This document shows positions 23,385 to 34,274 of a DNA stretch of 64,000 bases, one piece after another. The stretch lies in contig NC_072895.1 of the NCBI RefSeq assembly GCF_027943255.1, forward strand, positions 76,634,001 to 76,698,000, in the 5' to 3' direction. Position numbers and translations under genes: made by a program. Positions within the stretch are counted from its first letter, which is position 1. Each line of letters opens with the position of its first letter. This DNA comes from Anastrepha obliqua. Lineage: Eukaryota > Arthropoda > Insecta > Diptera > Tephritidae. Below the pieces are notes generated by a model. It was given only the letters and a program-made list of their open reading frames with translations, was not told the origin of the DNA and made no database searches.

Positions 23385-24503
23385 CAGGGTGGCTGATGAA
23401 AGCCGCTACCAAAAAAAAATTGAATAACTTTTTTTCTTTTTAAGTTATCTGTTCCATTTTTGTTTTAATTTGCAGATTGATCTTTAAAATTTATTAAAAT
23501 GGATAAATGGGACACGCAAACAAGAATTTGGATAGTCCGCCGCTATCACGCACTGGAGTCCGTAGTTTTGGTACAGAGAGAGTACAGGCGGATGTTTGGC
23601 GGCGATCCCCCGAGCAGATGGACCATAATGAGACTGGTGAATAATTTTGCTGAGCAAGGAACAGTCGCAAGAAGGCCTTATCATCGAAACCCACCAGTTC
23701 GGACGGAGGAAACGATCGCTGCTGTAGCTGCAGCTATACAAAGCAATCCAAGGGTTTCAACAAGAAGCTTATCTGCTCAACTTGGTGCCAGCCGACAGTC
23801 TTTGCAAACAATAATGCACACAGATTTAGACTTATTTCCCTACAAAATTCAAATGGTTAACAAACTGAATGCAGCAGACTTGCCGATTCGCTTGGAATTT
23901 TGCCAGAAAATCCTGCAAATGGTGGAAGAAGACCAAAACATGTTAAACTGCCTTTTCATGTCTGATGAGGCCCATTTCGATTTAAACGGCAATGTGAACA
24001 AACAAAATTATCCAATATGGAGTACTTCTAACCCACAGATACTCCACGAGACGGAATTGCATCCTCTTCGCGTGACAGTGTGGTGTGCGGTTTCTTCACG
24101 CTGTATTGTCGGGCCTTATTTTTTTGAAGAAATTGGTCACACCGTTACGGTTACTGGAGACCGTTATTTGAAAATGCTGAAAGAATTTTTCTATCCAGAA
24201 CTACGCCGAAAGAGAATTCCTTTCAACTCTGTGTGGTTTCAACAAGATGGGGCAACGTCTCACATAGCCCAGACTGTTATGACAGAGTTGCGACGAAAAT
24301 TTCCCAATAAACTGATTTCAAGAAACTCCGAATTTCGTTGGCCCCCCAGGTCGCCTGACCTTACTGCACCTGACTTTTTCATGTGCGGTTTATGTAAACA
24401 AGAAGTTTATAAAACAAAGTCAACAAATTTGGATGAACTAAAACAATCCATTCGGGCAACAATTGCGGCTATTCCTGTCGCAACTCTCAAAGCAGCAATC
24501 TGA
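23385..24503 (+). mobile_element. DD41D ('rosa'-type) Tc1/mariner-group transposon, right end lost
   Basis: The left end begins with CAGGGTGGCTGATGAAAGCC directly after a TA (23383-23384). A leader follows, then an intact transposase frame from 23499. A matching right inverted repeat is not found. The frame stops at ATLKAAI, short of the usual C-terminal tail, and abuts LINE endonuclease sequence. A deletion apparently removed the transposon's right end together with part of the LINE endonuclease. It sits in LINE family B, opposite to the LINE's strand. Confidence 0.8.
23499..24503 (+). CDS. DD41D transposase, open frame, C-terminal tail missing
   Basis: A 334-codon uninterrupted frame. The N-terminal half (about 1-120) has two helix-turn-helix-like segments (TRIWIVRRYHALES; ETIAAVAAAIQSNPRVSTRS). 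The catalytic core has FMSDEAHFD (Asp156), WFQQDGATSHIAQ (Asp250) and WPPRSPDLTAPDFF (Asp292). Exactly 41 residues lie between the second and third acidic residues, which defines DD41D elements of the Tc1/mariner group. I recall this spacing in 'rosa' elements of tephritids. Usual proteins run some 15-30 residues further. All three catalytic positions are intact, so this is a recent copy. Without its right end it could not move itself. Confidence 0.85.
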   Translation: MDKWDTQTRIWIVRRYHALESVVLVQREYRRMFGGDPPSRWTIMRLVNNFAEQGTVARRPYHRNPPVRTEETIAAVAAAIQSNPRVSTRSLSAQLGASRQSLQTIMHTDLDLFPYKIQMVNKLNAADLPIRLEFCQKILQMVEEDQNMLNCLFMSDEAHFDLNGNVNKQNYPIWSTSNPQILHETELHPLRVTVWCAVSSRCIVGPYFFEEIGHTVTVTGDRYLKMLKEFFYPELRRKRIPFNSVWFQQDGATSHIAQTVMTELRRKFPNKLISRNSEFRWPPRSPDLTAPDFFMCGLCKQEVYKTKSTNLDELKQSIRATIAAIPVATLKAAI

Positions 24504-25084
24504 CACATGCCAATTTGACACTTCGGACAAAGCGAGAGAGTAATGCCAAGGACTTCTCGCCTGATTGCATTAATGAAAGTCGGTTCGTTGCCTCGCTTTA
24601 GGATGGATATAAGAAGTAGAAATTGAAGAAGGTACTCACCTCTTGGATTTATGTTTGTGCTCCCCCACGCTGTGTGGTGCGCATTTGCATCACAGCAGAG
24701 GATCCACCGGAAATGTTTTTGTTGACGGTATTCCACCAGCGCTATAACCTCCCTTGTTGGAGCAGTAACCTCATCTCCTGGAAGGTAAGCGGAGGCAAGT
24801 ACTACCTCATGCTCACCTTTGCTCGTTGGCACTTTTACCCAAATCGCCACCAGGTCTTCTGTAATAAACTGTGAAATTGGGATACAGGTTAGTTGATTAT
24901 TTATTATCAACACCGCTCTGGGGCGGTCTTTGTTAGCGGCATATATCAACTTACCGTTTACGCTCTGGAGTCCCAGAATGACTCCTTTACGTACCGATGG
25001 TTCTTGAATGAAAGCTACATCCAAGAGTTCTTGGTTAAATCTCCTCGTAAGCACGTCCGAGGCTGCTTTTGCGTGAGGGAGCAA
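24504..25084 (-). pseudogene. RNase H-bearing LINE family B: AP-like endonuclease (truncated)
   Basis: An open minus-strand reading starts MLPHAKAASDVLTRRFNQEL. It includes DVAFIQEPSVRKG (Glu of the active site), LASAYLPGD, WILCCDANAHHTAWGS (the D.NAHH..WG signature) and FINAIRREVLGITLSL. It then runs out where it meets the DD41D transposon. The final S-D-H block of the endonuclease is missing. The Glu and the Asp/Asn/His signature are conserved, so decay is recent. It lies just downstream of ORF1 on the same strand. Confidence 0.85.
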
Positions 25085-26000
25085 CTGACTTTATCGTTCC
25101 TCCGAGCTTTTTTGTTTCACCGAAGGTTCAGAATCCTTTTCGGTAACCTTGGGTGGATCAATCGGGCCTTTAGATTTTGGCCGAAGTTGGGTTTTACCGA
25201 TCCCGTAGTTCAGCCAATTGTGGAAGGTTTTTATGACCTCTGCGGAGATTGGGTCGATAGCAACAGTAATTTCCACCACAGTACCCTTGCGCACTCTGTT
25301 GAGCACCCGCCAGTCATTCGTGTTGAGGCCCTCATTTTGGCCATCAAGGAGTCTAATAATATCGTCAGTTGAGGTGCTGTCCAGTTCTGGAAAGTGACCA
25401 ACGAAGATTTGTGGGCGCCGTATATCTGCCTCCTGTACAATCTTCAGCTGTGCATCTTTCCACGGCTTCAGCTTAGGAACTGCTTCCTTTAGCCAATTAG
25501 CCGTATCATCGCAGCCGCATGAGATTACTAATATATGTATCCTAGGCGAAAGGTGCAGCTATTAAATTTGGGCTTTGCAGCACCAGTCTGCTTTTTCCTT
25601 ATAGCTTTGGCCTGGTGCTGCTGGAGCGTTGTCGCTTCAGATCAGCTGGTTTTTCAGCAAGCTCTCTTGCCTCGTCAATGCTGTGACCCTTTCTCAGGAA
25701 GTACCTTAGACGCTTTCTGGCGGCACCACACAGCCGCATCTTGTTTTCATCCTTTCTTCCTGAGTCACGAGTGGGAGAAGCTAGTAGTTCCTCCTCTTCC
25801 TCTGGCGATATTGCAGAAGCTTTGCCATCTGGCTCCAGGTCCATGTCGTCAACTTCCATATCCTTGATTTCGCTGACAGTTGGAGGGCATTGGTTGCCCT
25901 TAGCTGCCTGCGATGTTGTTGGTAGTTCGGCACTGTTTACCGAAAGGTCATTATCTACCTGTTTTATATTAGGCACTCCTGCCCTTTTTAATAAATTCAT
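25085..26000 (-). pseudogene. RNase H-bearing LINE family B: ORF1 (gag-like) protein
   Basis: The minus-strand frame from 26000 starts MNLLKRAGVPNIKQVDN and has an acidic stretch (MEVDDMDLEPDGK) and a basic KRLRYFLRKGHSIDEARELA block. After frameshifts it continues as NWLKEAVPKLKPWKDAQL, RPQIFVGHFPEL, LNTNDWRVLNRV and a Lys/Ser-rich end near 25091. The WLK..VP.L..W..A.L arrangement resembles the DUF4780-type ORF1 domain of insect LINEs. At least two frameshifts are present. The 5' UTR probably continues to about 26370. Confidence 0.7.
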
Positions 26001-26370
26001 GTTTGACTCTGCTATGTGGTCCTACGAGTAAAGGGGAAGGGTAAGGTCGAGCCACGACAGTGCCCCGGTATCGCGGTAAGGCTAATTACAACCAGAGGGC
26101 GCCCGATATCTGGAGGTCACCGTTATAAGACACACTTACGTAGTGCCATTCATCCTATAGCCACGGTTCGAATTACACCTGGGACTATGGGCTTTTTCGA
26201 GTTTTGCCTCTCTAGATCCGCTATTTTTAGTTAAAAGCAGGGGCACCTCGTGCAGGAGTGGCATTCTACCACAATGGTCGGTCTTTAGGCTACTGGCACA
26301 ACTGCCATACGCCTCTGTGTGCATTGCCCCAAGAAGCAATGTACATTTCACCCCCAAGTTGTATAACAAC
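26001..26370 (-). other. probable 5' leader of LINE family B
   Basis: GC-richer than the flanks and without its own gene. It precedes ORF1 on the same strand, and composition returns to AT-rich near 26370. The exact 5' end is not defined. Confidence 0.4.
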
Positions 26371-26691
26371 TGTGATAGTATGCGTCGTAATAGACTTTAT
26401 GTATTGTAAATATAATAAAATCCCTAGATACGTCTTGATAATTTGCCAAAGTTTATATTAGTACTCGTATTAGTATTTAGCAATTCCGATATCTCATAGG
26501 TCGACTTCAGTTTTCCAAATCCTCGCGCTTACGTATCTTAGTCCCATTAAAATATAGTTGTTTCGTGACTGAACACTAAACACTTTACCCCTAAAAAACC
26601 AACATTTTTCCTCCTCTAGACTTTACCTTGTATTTTATTTTCTCGCAATTAGGTATATTATATGTATTCCATTATATATCATATATGTATA

Positions 26692-26958
26692 AAATTGGCG
26701 CATACACCCTTTTTGGGTGTTTGGCCGAGCTCCTCCTCCTATTTGTGGTGTGCGTCTTGATGTTGTTACACAAATGGAGGGACCTACAATATCAAGCCGA
26801 CTACGAACGGCAGTCATTTTTATGATGAGCTTTTTCATGGCAGAAATACACTCGGAGGTTTGCCATTGCCTACCGGAGGGCGACCGCTATTAGAAAATTG
26901 TTTTTCTTAATTTTAGTGTTTCACCGATATTCGAACCTACGTTCTCTCTGTGAATTCC
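26692..26958 (-). mobile_element. tRNA-derived SINE, hairpin-GGG subfamily, 5' end lost
   Basis: Read on the minus strand it ends ACACCCAAAAAGGGTGT then GCGCCAATT, a perfect 6-bp stem with a 5-nt loop. The body and box B (GGTTCGAATATCGG) are present, but the copy breaks after GTGGAATTCAC, so box A is missing. Confidence 0.85.
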
Positions 26959-27784
26959 ACCGTACTGTTACAACAATAAACAATAAAGGCAATGCAACTA
27001 AATATTAACATTATCATTAAACTGAAATATTAATATAATTCGCCTTTATTTTTGCTATAATGGTCTAAAATTGAAATAATCCAAAATACTGATTGCAAAT
27101 AACCCAATTAGTTTGCATAGAAAAACTACGCTTTAGGTTGTTATACAGAAAACAAGTATAAACATAAAATTGCAGACTTTGCGAAAACAAACCGTGTATC
27201 AATATATCGAGAAACATCCTGCAAATTGAATAAAACAAACGAAATTGAATAAAAATTAACTTTTCTTACAAACTTTTAAAAAATATATGAAAAGCTATCA
27301 TATGCAGAAGTCGGTACAACTGACAAATAGCGATTGATTTGTTCATGTGCCGTATGTAATACAAGCATGTCGAAACCTACGAGCAGTACTCCGGTTGTTG
27401 TGATAGAGTGCGGTTCCTTACATATATGTAACGCACGGTTCCACTTGCGATACATATCTCCCCACAAATTTTGTTTCGTGTGATTTTTTTACTTGCTCAG
27501 GTACCCTCTTAGCGTATAAGGGCGTGAAATTGCTTGCGTCTGTTGTGGACAACGACATAAGTGAAAATAAAAACTATACCACTTGATTTGGGCTTTTCAC
27601 AATTAGAAAAGGAAGCAATGCTGATGAATGTGATGGTGAACGACGAAAAGACAGTCAAGTATCTGCTGTCATCAAACGAACAAAAATTTCACACTTTCTT
27701 TATGGAATATTTCGTATAATTAATACTCTACAAGTTGTTCAGTTCGAAATACTTCATTATAGAGTTTTTCAGGCGCCAAAATTC
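26959..27784. other. AT-rich interval, nothing recognised
   Basis: No supported gene, splice pair or repeat end. Confidence 0.45.
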
Positions 27785-28010
27785 CTGAGATTCTCTTTCT
27801 TCTTCTTGATTGGTACGTTAACCGCTTACGCGATTTCGGCCGAGTTTAACAAAGTGCGCCAGTCGTTTCTTTCTCGTGCTAACCGGCGCCAGTTTGAAAC
27901 ACCAAATGAAGCCAAGTCCTTCCCCACCTGATCTTTCCGACGCAGAGGGGCCTTCCTCTTCCTCTGCTACTACCAGCTGGTACCGCATCGAATACTTTCA
28001 GAGCCGGAGC
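27785..28010 (-). pseudogene. RTE-type LINE 3' end
   Basis: The minus-strand reading includes LKVFDAVPAGSSRGRGRP and then a K..W...-type block. A frame-shifted TRPKSRKRLTYQSRRRK tail closes it. This is the normal end of RTE-clade proteins (VFDG.P.G.RGRGRP...W). Confidence 0.6.
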
Positions 28011-28829
28011 GATTATGCCAAAATCCCGCAACCAAAATTTCCTGCTAATTGGCATGAAAAAATGTTCACAACTTTCTACGGGGCGTTGCACTCTAACGTT
28101 ACCAGCTCGCCTAAATACCGGGTAATAGGTATAGTAACAATACATGATAACAAAATGGTAGTAAAACAAAAACCAGAAGCCCGGTAACGTGCATAATAAT
28201 CCTGAAAAAGGATGAAATCAGCTTTAAGCAGGATATATACTCGCAGACTTATTTTTACTAAATGCCATATGTGACATATGGTCGCATCGGGTATCATGGG
28301 TCTTCACAACTAATTGTAAGTATGCATGTATGAATTTAAACGTTTTAATTTTTATGCTAGTTATTACGACAAGTCTGAATATTTATATTATCATACTTAC
28401 ATACACTTCAACGTAGAAGGTCGTACTAGCAACTATAATAAATTTTGGCGCGTTTTTATTGAAGCCTTTAGGATCGATAACAGAGAATGGAAGACAAAAA
28501 TTATAAAAAAAACAGTTAGAGTATTTCCAAAAATTAAAAATTAAAAATAAATGCAAATCTTAAAATGAAAAGAGCTCAATGATCCAGGACTTCACGATCA
28601 CAGCATAATTTTGTTTAAATAACATGTTACAAAAGTTAACTGACTACCAAAAAAGTTATTTGGTACGAAAATATTGGAAATTATACGATCAAATCCTGAT
28701 ATTTTTTGTGGATGGAAAATATTAGTTTGGAAAAAAATGGATGTAGTGATCGATATCTCTAGAAATATCGATCAACTAATTTAAAGTTGTTATTCAACAA
28801 ACATTGGCTTTATTAGAAACGAAGTTCCC
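28011..28829. other. AT-rich interval, nothing recognised
   Basis: Includes CATATGTGACATATG (a short palindrome-like block near 28267) and a GTAAGTATG near 28317, without coding context. Confidence 0.4.
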
Positions 28830-28990
28830 AGGATGCATTACCACACGAAACAAGAAGGTTTAATGTCTGCCGAGATCATCCGATTTGATACTAGTGAGCT
28901 CCTTCTCTGGATCTTCGTGAAAAGTATGGTCTTTGCTAATAATCCGGAGACGATTCCAGAACTGCAAAACGAAATTATACGCATTTTAAA
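28830..28990 (+). pseudogene. DD41D-type transposase relic, C-terminal piece
   Basis: The plus-strand reading ELLLWIFVKSMVFANNPETIPELQNE corresponds to the region around and after the third catalytic Asp of DD41D transposases (SPDLT..DFFLWG..KS). The Asp residues are lost. Upstream parts are not recognisable. Confidence 0.5.
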
Positions 28991-29689
28991 TTATATAAAG
29001 CCTTATTGAATCACCCTGCACTACACACAAGTAAATTCATGGGTACATCATGCACAATTACGATTAAAAGCTTGGTTTGAAGTATAAACATTGTTACTAA
29101 AAGTGGCGCACTTGAAGTTACTTGAAAAAACTTTGATGAGACCGGATTTAAATTTAAACTTACACCGGTTTCATTTAGCAAGTAATACATATTTACTTAC
29201 ATATATATTCGTATCTGTATACTGGTTTTAGCAAAAGCAAAGAAATTGCTTTAATTCTGAGCTACATACCTATTCTACTAAGCCAACTTGCTTGTAAATT
29301 CTGAGACGTGCTTACAAGAAATGTTAAAAATGAAATACATGCTGGTACAGTATTTTTTTCTTTTGTAACTCCTAGTCGTCGAGTTTTAATTTTATCACTT
29401 TTTAGAATGACGACCTTTCGGTCACAGAGTTCGTGAACGCGGCACGCGTTTTACGTTGTGACAAAAAATCCAGTTTTCGCGGCTTTTAACTCTAGAGCTA
29501 TTCAACATTTGATTACACATGGAAAAAACAAACCATGAACAGATTAACATAACTATTACTTCACCTATATAAAGACATTCCGTTAAAGCTTTTTAATTAA
29601 GTAAACAGTATATCTATGTAAAGGATGATCAATTTAGAAGGGATTTTAAATTAAAATTAAACAACGAAAATTTGAATTGATTGGGCAAC
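28991..29689. other. AT-rich interval, nothing recognised
   Basis: No gene or repeat boundaries that I can support. Confidence 0.45.
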
Positions 29690-30345
29690 CTTGTGTATAG
29701 AACCATTCATGACAGTGATTTTTTAAACACACAGGTAATCTACGCATCTGCGCTGTCATTCGGCCATCCGTAAACACCAATTTTGAATGACTTGCTGGAG
29801 GACTTCGCTCGGTATCTCGTGATTAACTTTAGTAATGTTGGCTTCCATTGTCTCAATCGAAGATGGTTGATCCACAAAGCATTCTGACTTTACATACCCC
29901 CACAAATAAAATACCAGAGGTGTGATATCACACGATCTTAGTCGCCAATCCACTGGTTCGAGACGAGAGATAAATTCCGCAGTAAATCCATTTTTTCACG
30001 GGCTGCATGGCAATTAGCGCCATCTTGTAAACACCAGGTATTCTGGAGATTACGGGCTTCAATTGAATCGTGTATTATGGCGCGATAGCGTTCGCCATTC
30101 ACTGTTACATTGGTGCCAGCCTCGTCTTTGAAATAATATGGACCGATGATTCCTCCAGCCCATAGGTCGAACCAAACGGTTGTTTTCAATTGATGTACTT
30201 GAATGGCTTCGGATTGCACTTCAGCCGAATACGGTAATTAGCCGGGTCTACGGCAAAACTCCAATTTACAGCCGCAATATTCGTTTTACTTCGGACTGTA
30301 AGTGATGTAATCGGTCGAGTATCATCCAATGAATTAAAAATTATT
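29690..30345 (-). pseudogene. DD41D-type transposase relic
   Basis: Minus-strand frames give KTTVWFDLWAGGIIGPYYF, GTNVTVNGERYRAI, WCLQDGANCHAAREKM (second Asp), then after a frameshift DWRLRSCDITPLVFYLWGYV (third region, where the final Asp is Val) and EVLQQVIQNWCLRM. The R-S-C-D-L-T-P-L-D-[FY]-F-L-W-G arrangement is that of DD41D relatives, here with the last acidic residue lost. A different, older lineage from the copy at 23385. Confidence 0.7.
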
Positions 30346-30589
30346 CTGAATTTCGCCGATGGTTTGCCAAATAGTGCATTCGGTAGGACAGTTATGATAA
30401 CCCTTTATGTATTATATACATATACATACATATATAAGTGTAATATAATTTACTAACAACTTTCAAATAATTCACCTCTCTGAAATCATTTAATTCAGCT
30501 TAATCTTTTGAATTTGCGTTTTTTCGTGAATATTTTTTCATTTGGAATTTTCTAGCCGGCCCTATTTGTATGAGGATTTTTAGTAAATG

Positions 30590-30800
30590 CTGCGTTGAAA
30601 GAAAGCAACGAATACCATAATTCAGTCACGATTTTTCCCCTTGTGTCTTGTAAGCGTATCGGTTGGTAAGATGCCGGTTCACCAGGACTTTTGTTGCTAA
30701 GGTTTGTATTTTCCACCTCTTTGGAAAAGTGCCTTCGTTAATGTTTTCACCCTATCAGTAGCATGGAGAAGCGTCGTACACTTCTCTTGGATCTTCTACT
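30590..30800 (-). pseudogene. LINE reverse transcriptase start fragment
   Basis: Minus-strand pieces read FSKEVENTNLSNKSPGEPAS and then YQPIRLQDTRGKI, matching the block P.RWK...L..K...P..SYRPI.LLDT.GK at the start of R1/jockey-type RT domains. Short and damaged. Confidence 0.5.
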
Positions 30801-31049
30801 AGCAATTTCGTCTTACTTTCGACGGAACCAGCTATGAGTTCAAACTGCTCAGTTATGTATTTAAGGATTTCGCTATCAAGCTTCTTGTCCTTCCACTTTG
30901 TGCATGAGCTTCACATCTGTAAATATAACACATGGATGTTCACATATTTTATTTCAAAAAAAGATTTTGACACACGAAAGGAAGCTGATTTCATTAGTTA
31001 TCAAATCATTCTTAAGTGCGACGAAAATAAAAACTTATATAATGAAATA

Positions 31050-31300
31050 CGCTCTTCTAGAAGGAATGATAAACTATTTTGCCCGTCCTGTCCTAGACTT
31101 CTATGAGGGCACGCAAAAGAGTTTTGGTCCATGGGATTTTGATGTAGTACCTAGTTTCGCTAGGTAGTCAGCCAGGTCGTTACCGTCATAACCTTCATGC
31201 CTAGATGCCCAGTCCAGGAAACCAATGTTCCTTCTTCACAGGAGCCGATTGTTTGAATAAATGCTTGAATTTTATTGGGTACGGAACTCTTTGACCATTG
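31050..31300 (-). pseudogene. LINE RNase H fragment
   Basis: The minus-strand reading has W.SRHEGYDGNDLADYLAKLG, the RNase H block W.PGH.G..GNE.AD.LA. On this strand it lies 5' of the RT start fragment at 30590-30800, the reverse of the usual domain order. The two pieces were therefore rearranged or come from different insertions. Confidence 0.6.
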
Positions 31301-32388
31301 AAGCTCATTAAATATTATTACCATTAGAGAAATAAACTGAGTAAAATGTGAACAGTAAAACTGAACTATATAAAACTACTTTTTTATTTGATTCTACTCA
31401 ATCGCGAACTTTTGACCCTTTTCAACACAATCATATGCATTTACATACAAGTATGTACGTACATACTTATCTCCTTATTTGCACATGGAAACGTGTATAT
31501 AAGTATATAATGCCAAGTTATGATATCTTTGTTATGTTCTTTTAATTAAAGTATACCTTAACATACCGTATTTTATTTTCTAGTTTCCTTTATTATTTTG
31601 GACGTGCGTTCACGTTATTTGTGCATCTACTTACTTACATTTTTGGTGGTCGTAAAAAATAGATTGCCTTGCATCTGGTTAGCGGTAATACACACGTCCA
31701 AAGGTTCATGAATACTCATATTTATTTATCTTGAAACGTGAACGCATAATTCCATAGTGGGGAAACCTACTACTATTTTTACTGCGGAACACGAGTATGC
31801 ATTTCGGGAAACATAAAAATATTAGCGTTTTTTTTTATTATTGTATAAGTATACAGTAACACAGTACCTGATATTTATAAATATTTAATGAATATATTGT
31901 AAGTACGTGCATCTCTGGGCCATAGTAGATATCAAATAATAGATAGTAGAGATACAAATTGAGAAAAAAAACTATCTGTTAAAACGAAATAATTTTTTGA
32001 GTAAAGAAATCAAAGTTTTGAATCATGAACCAGCAAATTAAACTTTTCGACTATCATTTTTGAATATGGAAATTTGAAGAAAGTGACAAGTACTTTTTAT
32101 AAATCAATATTTAATAAATATAATTTCTTGTTTCTCGATTAATATTTGGGATATGTTTAAGGGAGATGTACCTATTATTTACCTCGCCCGTTTTCTTCGG
32201 CAAATTGCGTTATGAATGCCTTCTACACGTGTGTGAAATGTTTGGCCTTATTTGGGACGCGGGAGCTTCTTCAGTACAAAGGAGCTTCTACCTCTTGTTG
32301 AGCATAGCTTCACACTCAGCCCAAAGCGGTAGCTTATCATAGTCAAGTTGTACCTATTATTTTAATACATATAAAAAAAAAAACTAAA
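31301..32388. other. AT-rich interval, nothing recognised
   Basis: No supported feature before the long inverted repeat begins. Confidence 0.45.
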
Positions 32389-32864
32389 TATACTTTTATG
32401 GAGACCTAGCACAACTTATGGCTATAGAAAAACTAAACAAAATGCTATAGGAGAAATTTCCAATACACCCCCAAAATCTCATTTTATGGCCATAAAACCG
32501 TTTTTCAGTAGGTTGATGTGAAGAATCATTCCTAACTTCGGCAATTTCCATCCGATTTCAAATTTGTTTTTTTAGTTCGAAAGAACAAAAACAAGCCTTT
32601 TTGACAGAGTGTTGACAATTTTTCTGAAATGACAACTGACGAGACTGTAGACGGAAGTATTTGGAATTTTTTTATTTTTTCTATATTTTTTCAACTTTGA
32701 CATCATTTTTACGATATTATACGATATTGAGGATAGTACACTACTGTTATAGTAAATTTAATTTTGCTTCGAATGAGCTATATTGGAATGTAATTGAATT
32801 CAAATTAATAGAGTTGTGTGAGTTTTAAGATTTTTTTTTTTTTTTTACTAATTTGGTATGTAGG
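32389..32864 (+). repeat. left giant inverted repeat
   Basis: Left arm of the long-TIR element, with an internal T run near 32831-32846. The right arm shows a small local rearrangement near 33850-33890 (a repeated GAATTCAAATTAAT block). Confidence 0.85.
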
Positions 32865-33094
32865 CATCGAAGCATGAAAATGATAACAAGTGTCATTATA
32901 AACACATAATATTTATTGGAGTATTGTGCAGTGCAGCACTGAGCGGTATGGTACGGTGCAGTACACAACGGAACTGGTTCCAAACTTAAAAATGCATTGG
33001 AAACGGCCCTTTGGAGTTTAGTATGGTACGGTACATTTGTCATTCTCTTCATCAGTTTTGAATACTTCTCTGTATGAAATTCGATCATCATCAT

Positions 33095-33557
33095 TCATCT
33101 GAAGTCGTCATCAACTAAATTCCATTGTTTAAATCGAGAAGCGAGCGTTTCAGATTGTCTTCCCGATAGAAGTAAATCATGAGAAAGATCCTGAAAATCT
33201 GAATTTGATACAATGTGTCGTTCTGAAGACTTAGAACCAGGCGGAAAGTACTCTTCATCATCAGGTTTATTGTTATCAGTTTGATCATCATCAGCAATGA
33301 GTTGAACTTCCTTCAGTTCCTGCAGTTGAGTCAATCATATCGTCCAAGACTAGGGGGTTCTTAACATTTGCAGCATCAGCATACTTTATGTGCTTTCGAG
33401 CTTTATAATGATGACCGTTTACGTCCGTTTTATAAAAATAACAATCATCTGGTTTATGATAAGGCTGATGATGCCACATCATCGGAAAATATTGAGAAAT
33501 TCGACTTTTCTGGCAACGTTTTGATCTATATCTCTTGAATTTCAATGAAACAAACAA
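33095..33557 (-). pseudogene. fragment of an arthropod orphan protein inside the long-TIR element
   Basis: Two overlapping minus-strand frames read FPMMWHHQPYHKPDDCYFYK, then HHYKARKHIKYADA, and after a frame change DEEYFPPGSKSSERHI followed by DLSHDLLLSGRQSETLASRF, KQWNLVDDDF and a stop. I recall a large family of uncharacterised arthropod proteins with the same order: a W.EP..H.DDCYFC block, a K..I.YP segment and a DL.RDL.LSK...ELL.SRL..WNLL block. Their function is unknown to me. Here the Cys of DDCYFC is Tyr and the piece is partial, so it is either degraded element coding sequence or a captured fragment. Confidence 0.5.
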
Positions 33558-33789
33558 TAAAACTTTGATGTTTTAATAAGGTTAAATTATAATGACAAAC
33601 TTCTTTTGTTAATCAATGTACAGTGTGAACTTTGGTACACTTGGGAGCTTTTCCATATTTCTATTGAAAAAAAAGTGTGCTATAATATGTCAGATATTTT
33701 CGTAAGTTCTAACCACTTCTGTTGTATGCAGTACAGTATACTCTTATCACATCAAAACACGTCCTTATTCCCATTTAGCGTAAGTTATA

Positions 33790-34274
33790 CCTACATACCA
33801 AATTAGTAAAGAAAAAAAAAATCTTAAAACTCACACAACTCTATTAATTTGAATTCTGACTGTAATTGAATTCAAATTAATATAGCTCATTCGACGCAAA
33901 ATTAAATTTACTATAACAGTAGTGTACTATCCTCAATATCGTATAATATCGTAAAAATGATGTCAAAGTTGAAAAAATATAGAAAAAATAAAAAAATTCC
34001 AAATACTTCCGTCTACAGTCTCGTCAGTTGTCATTTCAGAAAAATTGTCAACACTCTGTCAAAAAGGCTTGTTTTTGTTCTTTCGAACTAAAAAAACAAA
34101 TTCGAAATCGGATGGAAATTGGCGAAGTTAGGAGTGATTCTTCACATCAACCTACTGAAAAACGGTTTTATGGCCATAAAATGAGATTTTGGGGGTGTAT
34201 TGGAAATTTCTCCTATACTATTTTTCTTAGTTTTACTATACCTACAAGTTGTTCTAGGTCTCCATAAAAGTATA
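33790..34274 (-). repeat. right giant inverted repeat
   Basis: Right arm, inverted relative to 32389-32864. It ends in GGTCTCCATAAAAGTATA. Confidence 0.85.

Larger units (their letters stand above)
32389..34274. mobile_element. DNA element with giant (about 480-bp) terminal inverted repeats
   Basis: The left arm 32389-32864 and right arm 33790-34274 are inverted copies of each other, matched nearly end to end by eye. Matching blocks run from the outer TATACTTTTATGGAGACCTAG to the inner CCTACATACCAAATTAG. The unique centre is about 925 bp. Both ends abut TATA, so a TA or TATA duplication is possible but the terminus cannot be fixed exactly. The centre carries minus-strand coding pieces related to an arthropod orphan protein family. 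The layout resembles foldback-type or long-TIR DNA transposons. I cannot assign a superfamily. Confidence 0.85.

Noticed and set aside
24893..25372. 159-codon plus-strand open reading
   Set aside because: Antisense to the LINE family B endonuclease and ORF1; no independent motif.
32825..33094. 89-codon minus-strand reading in the long-TIR element
   Set aside because: It runs from low-complexity CAGTGCAG-type sequence into the poly-T of the left arm; not part of the recognisable orphan-protein blocks.
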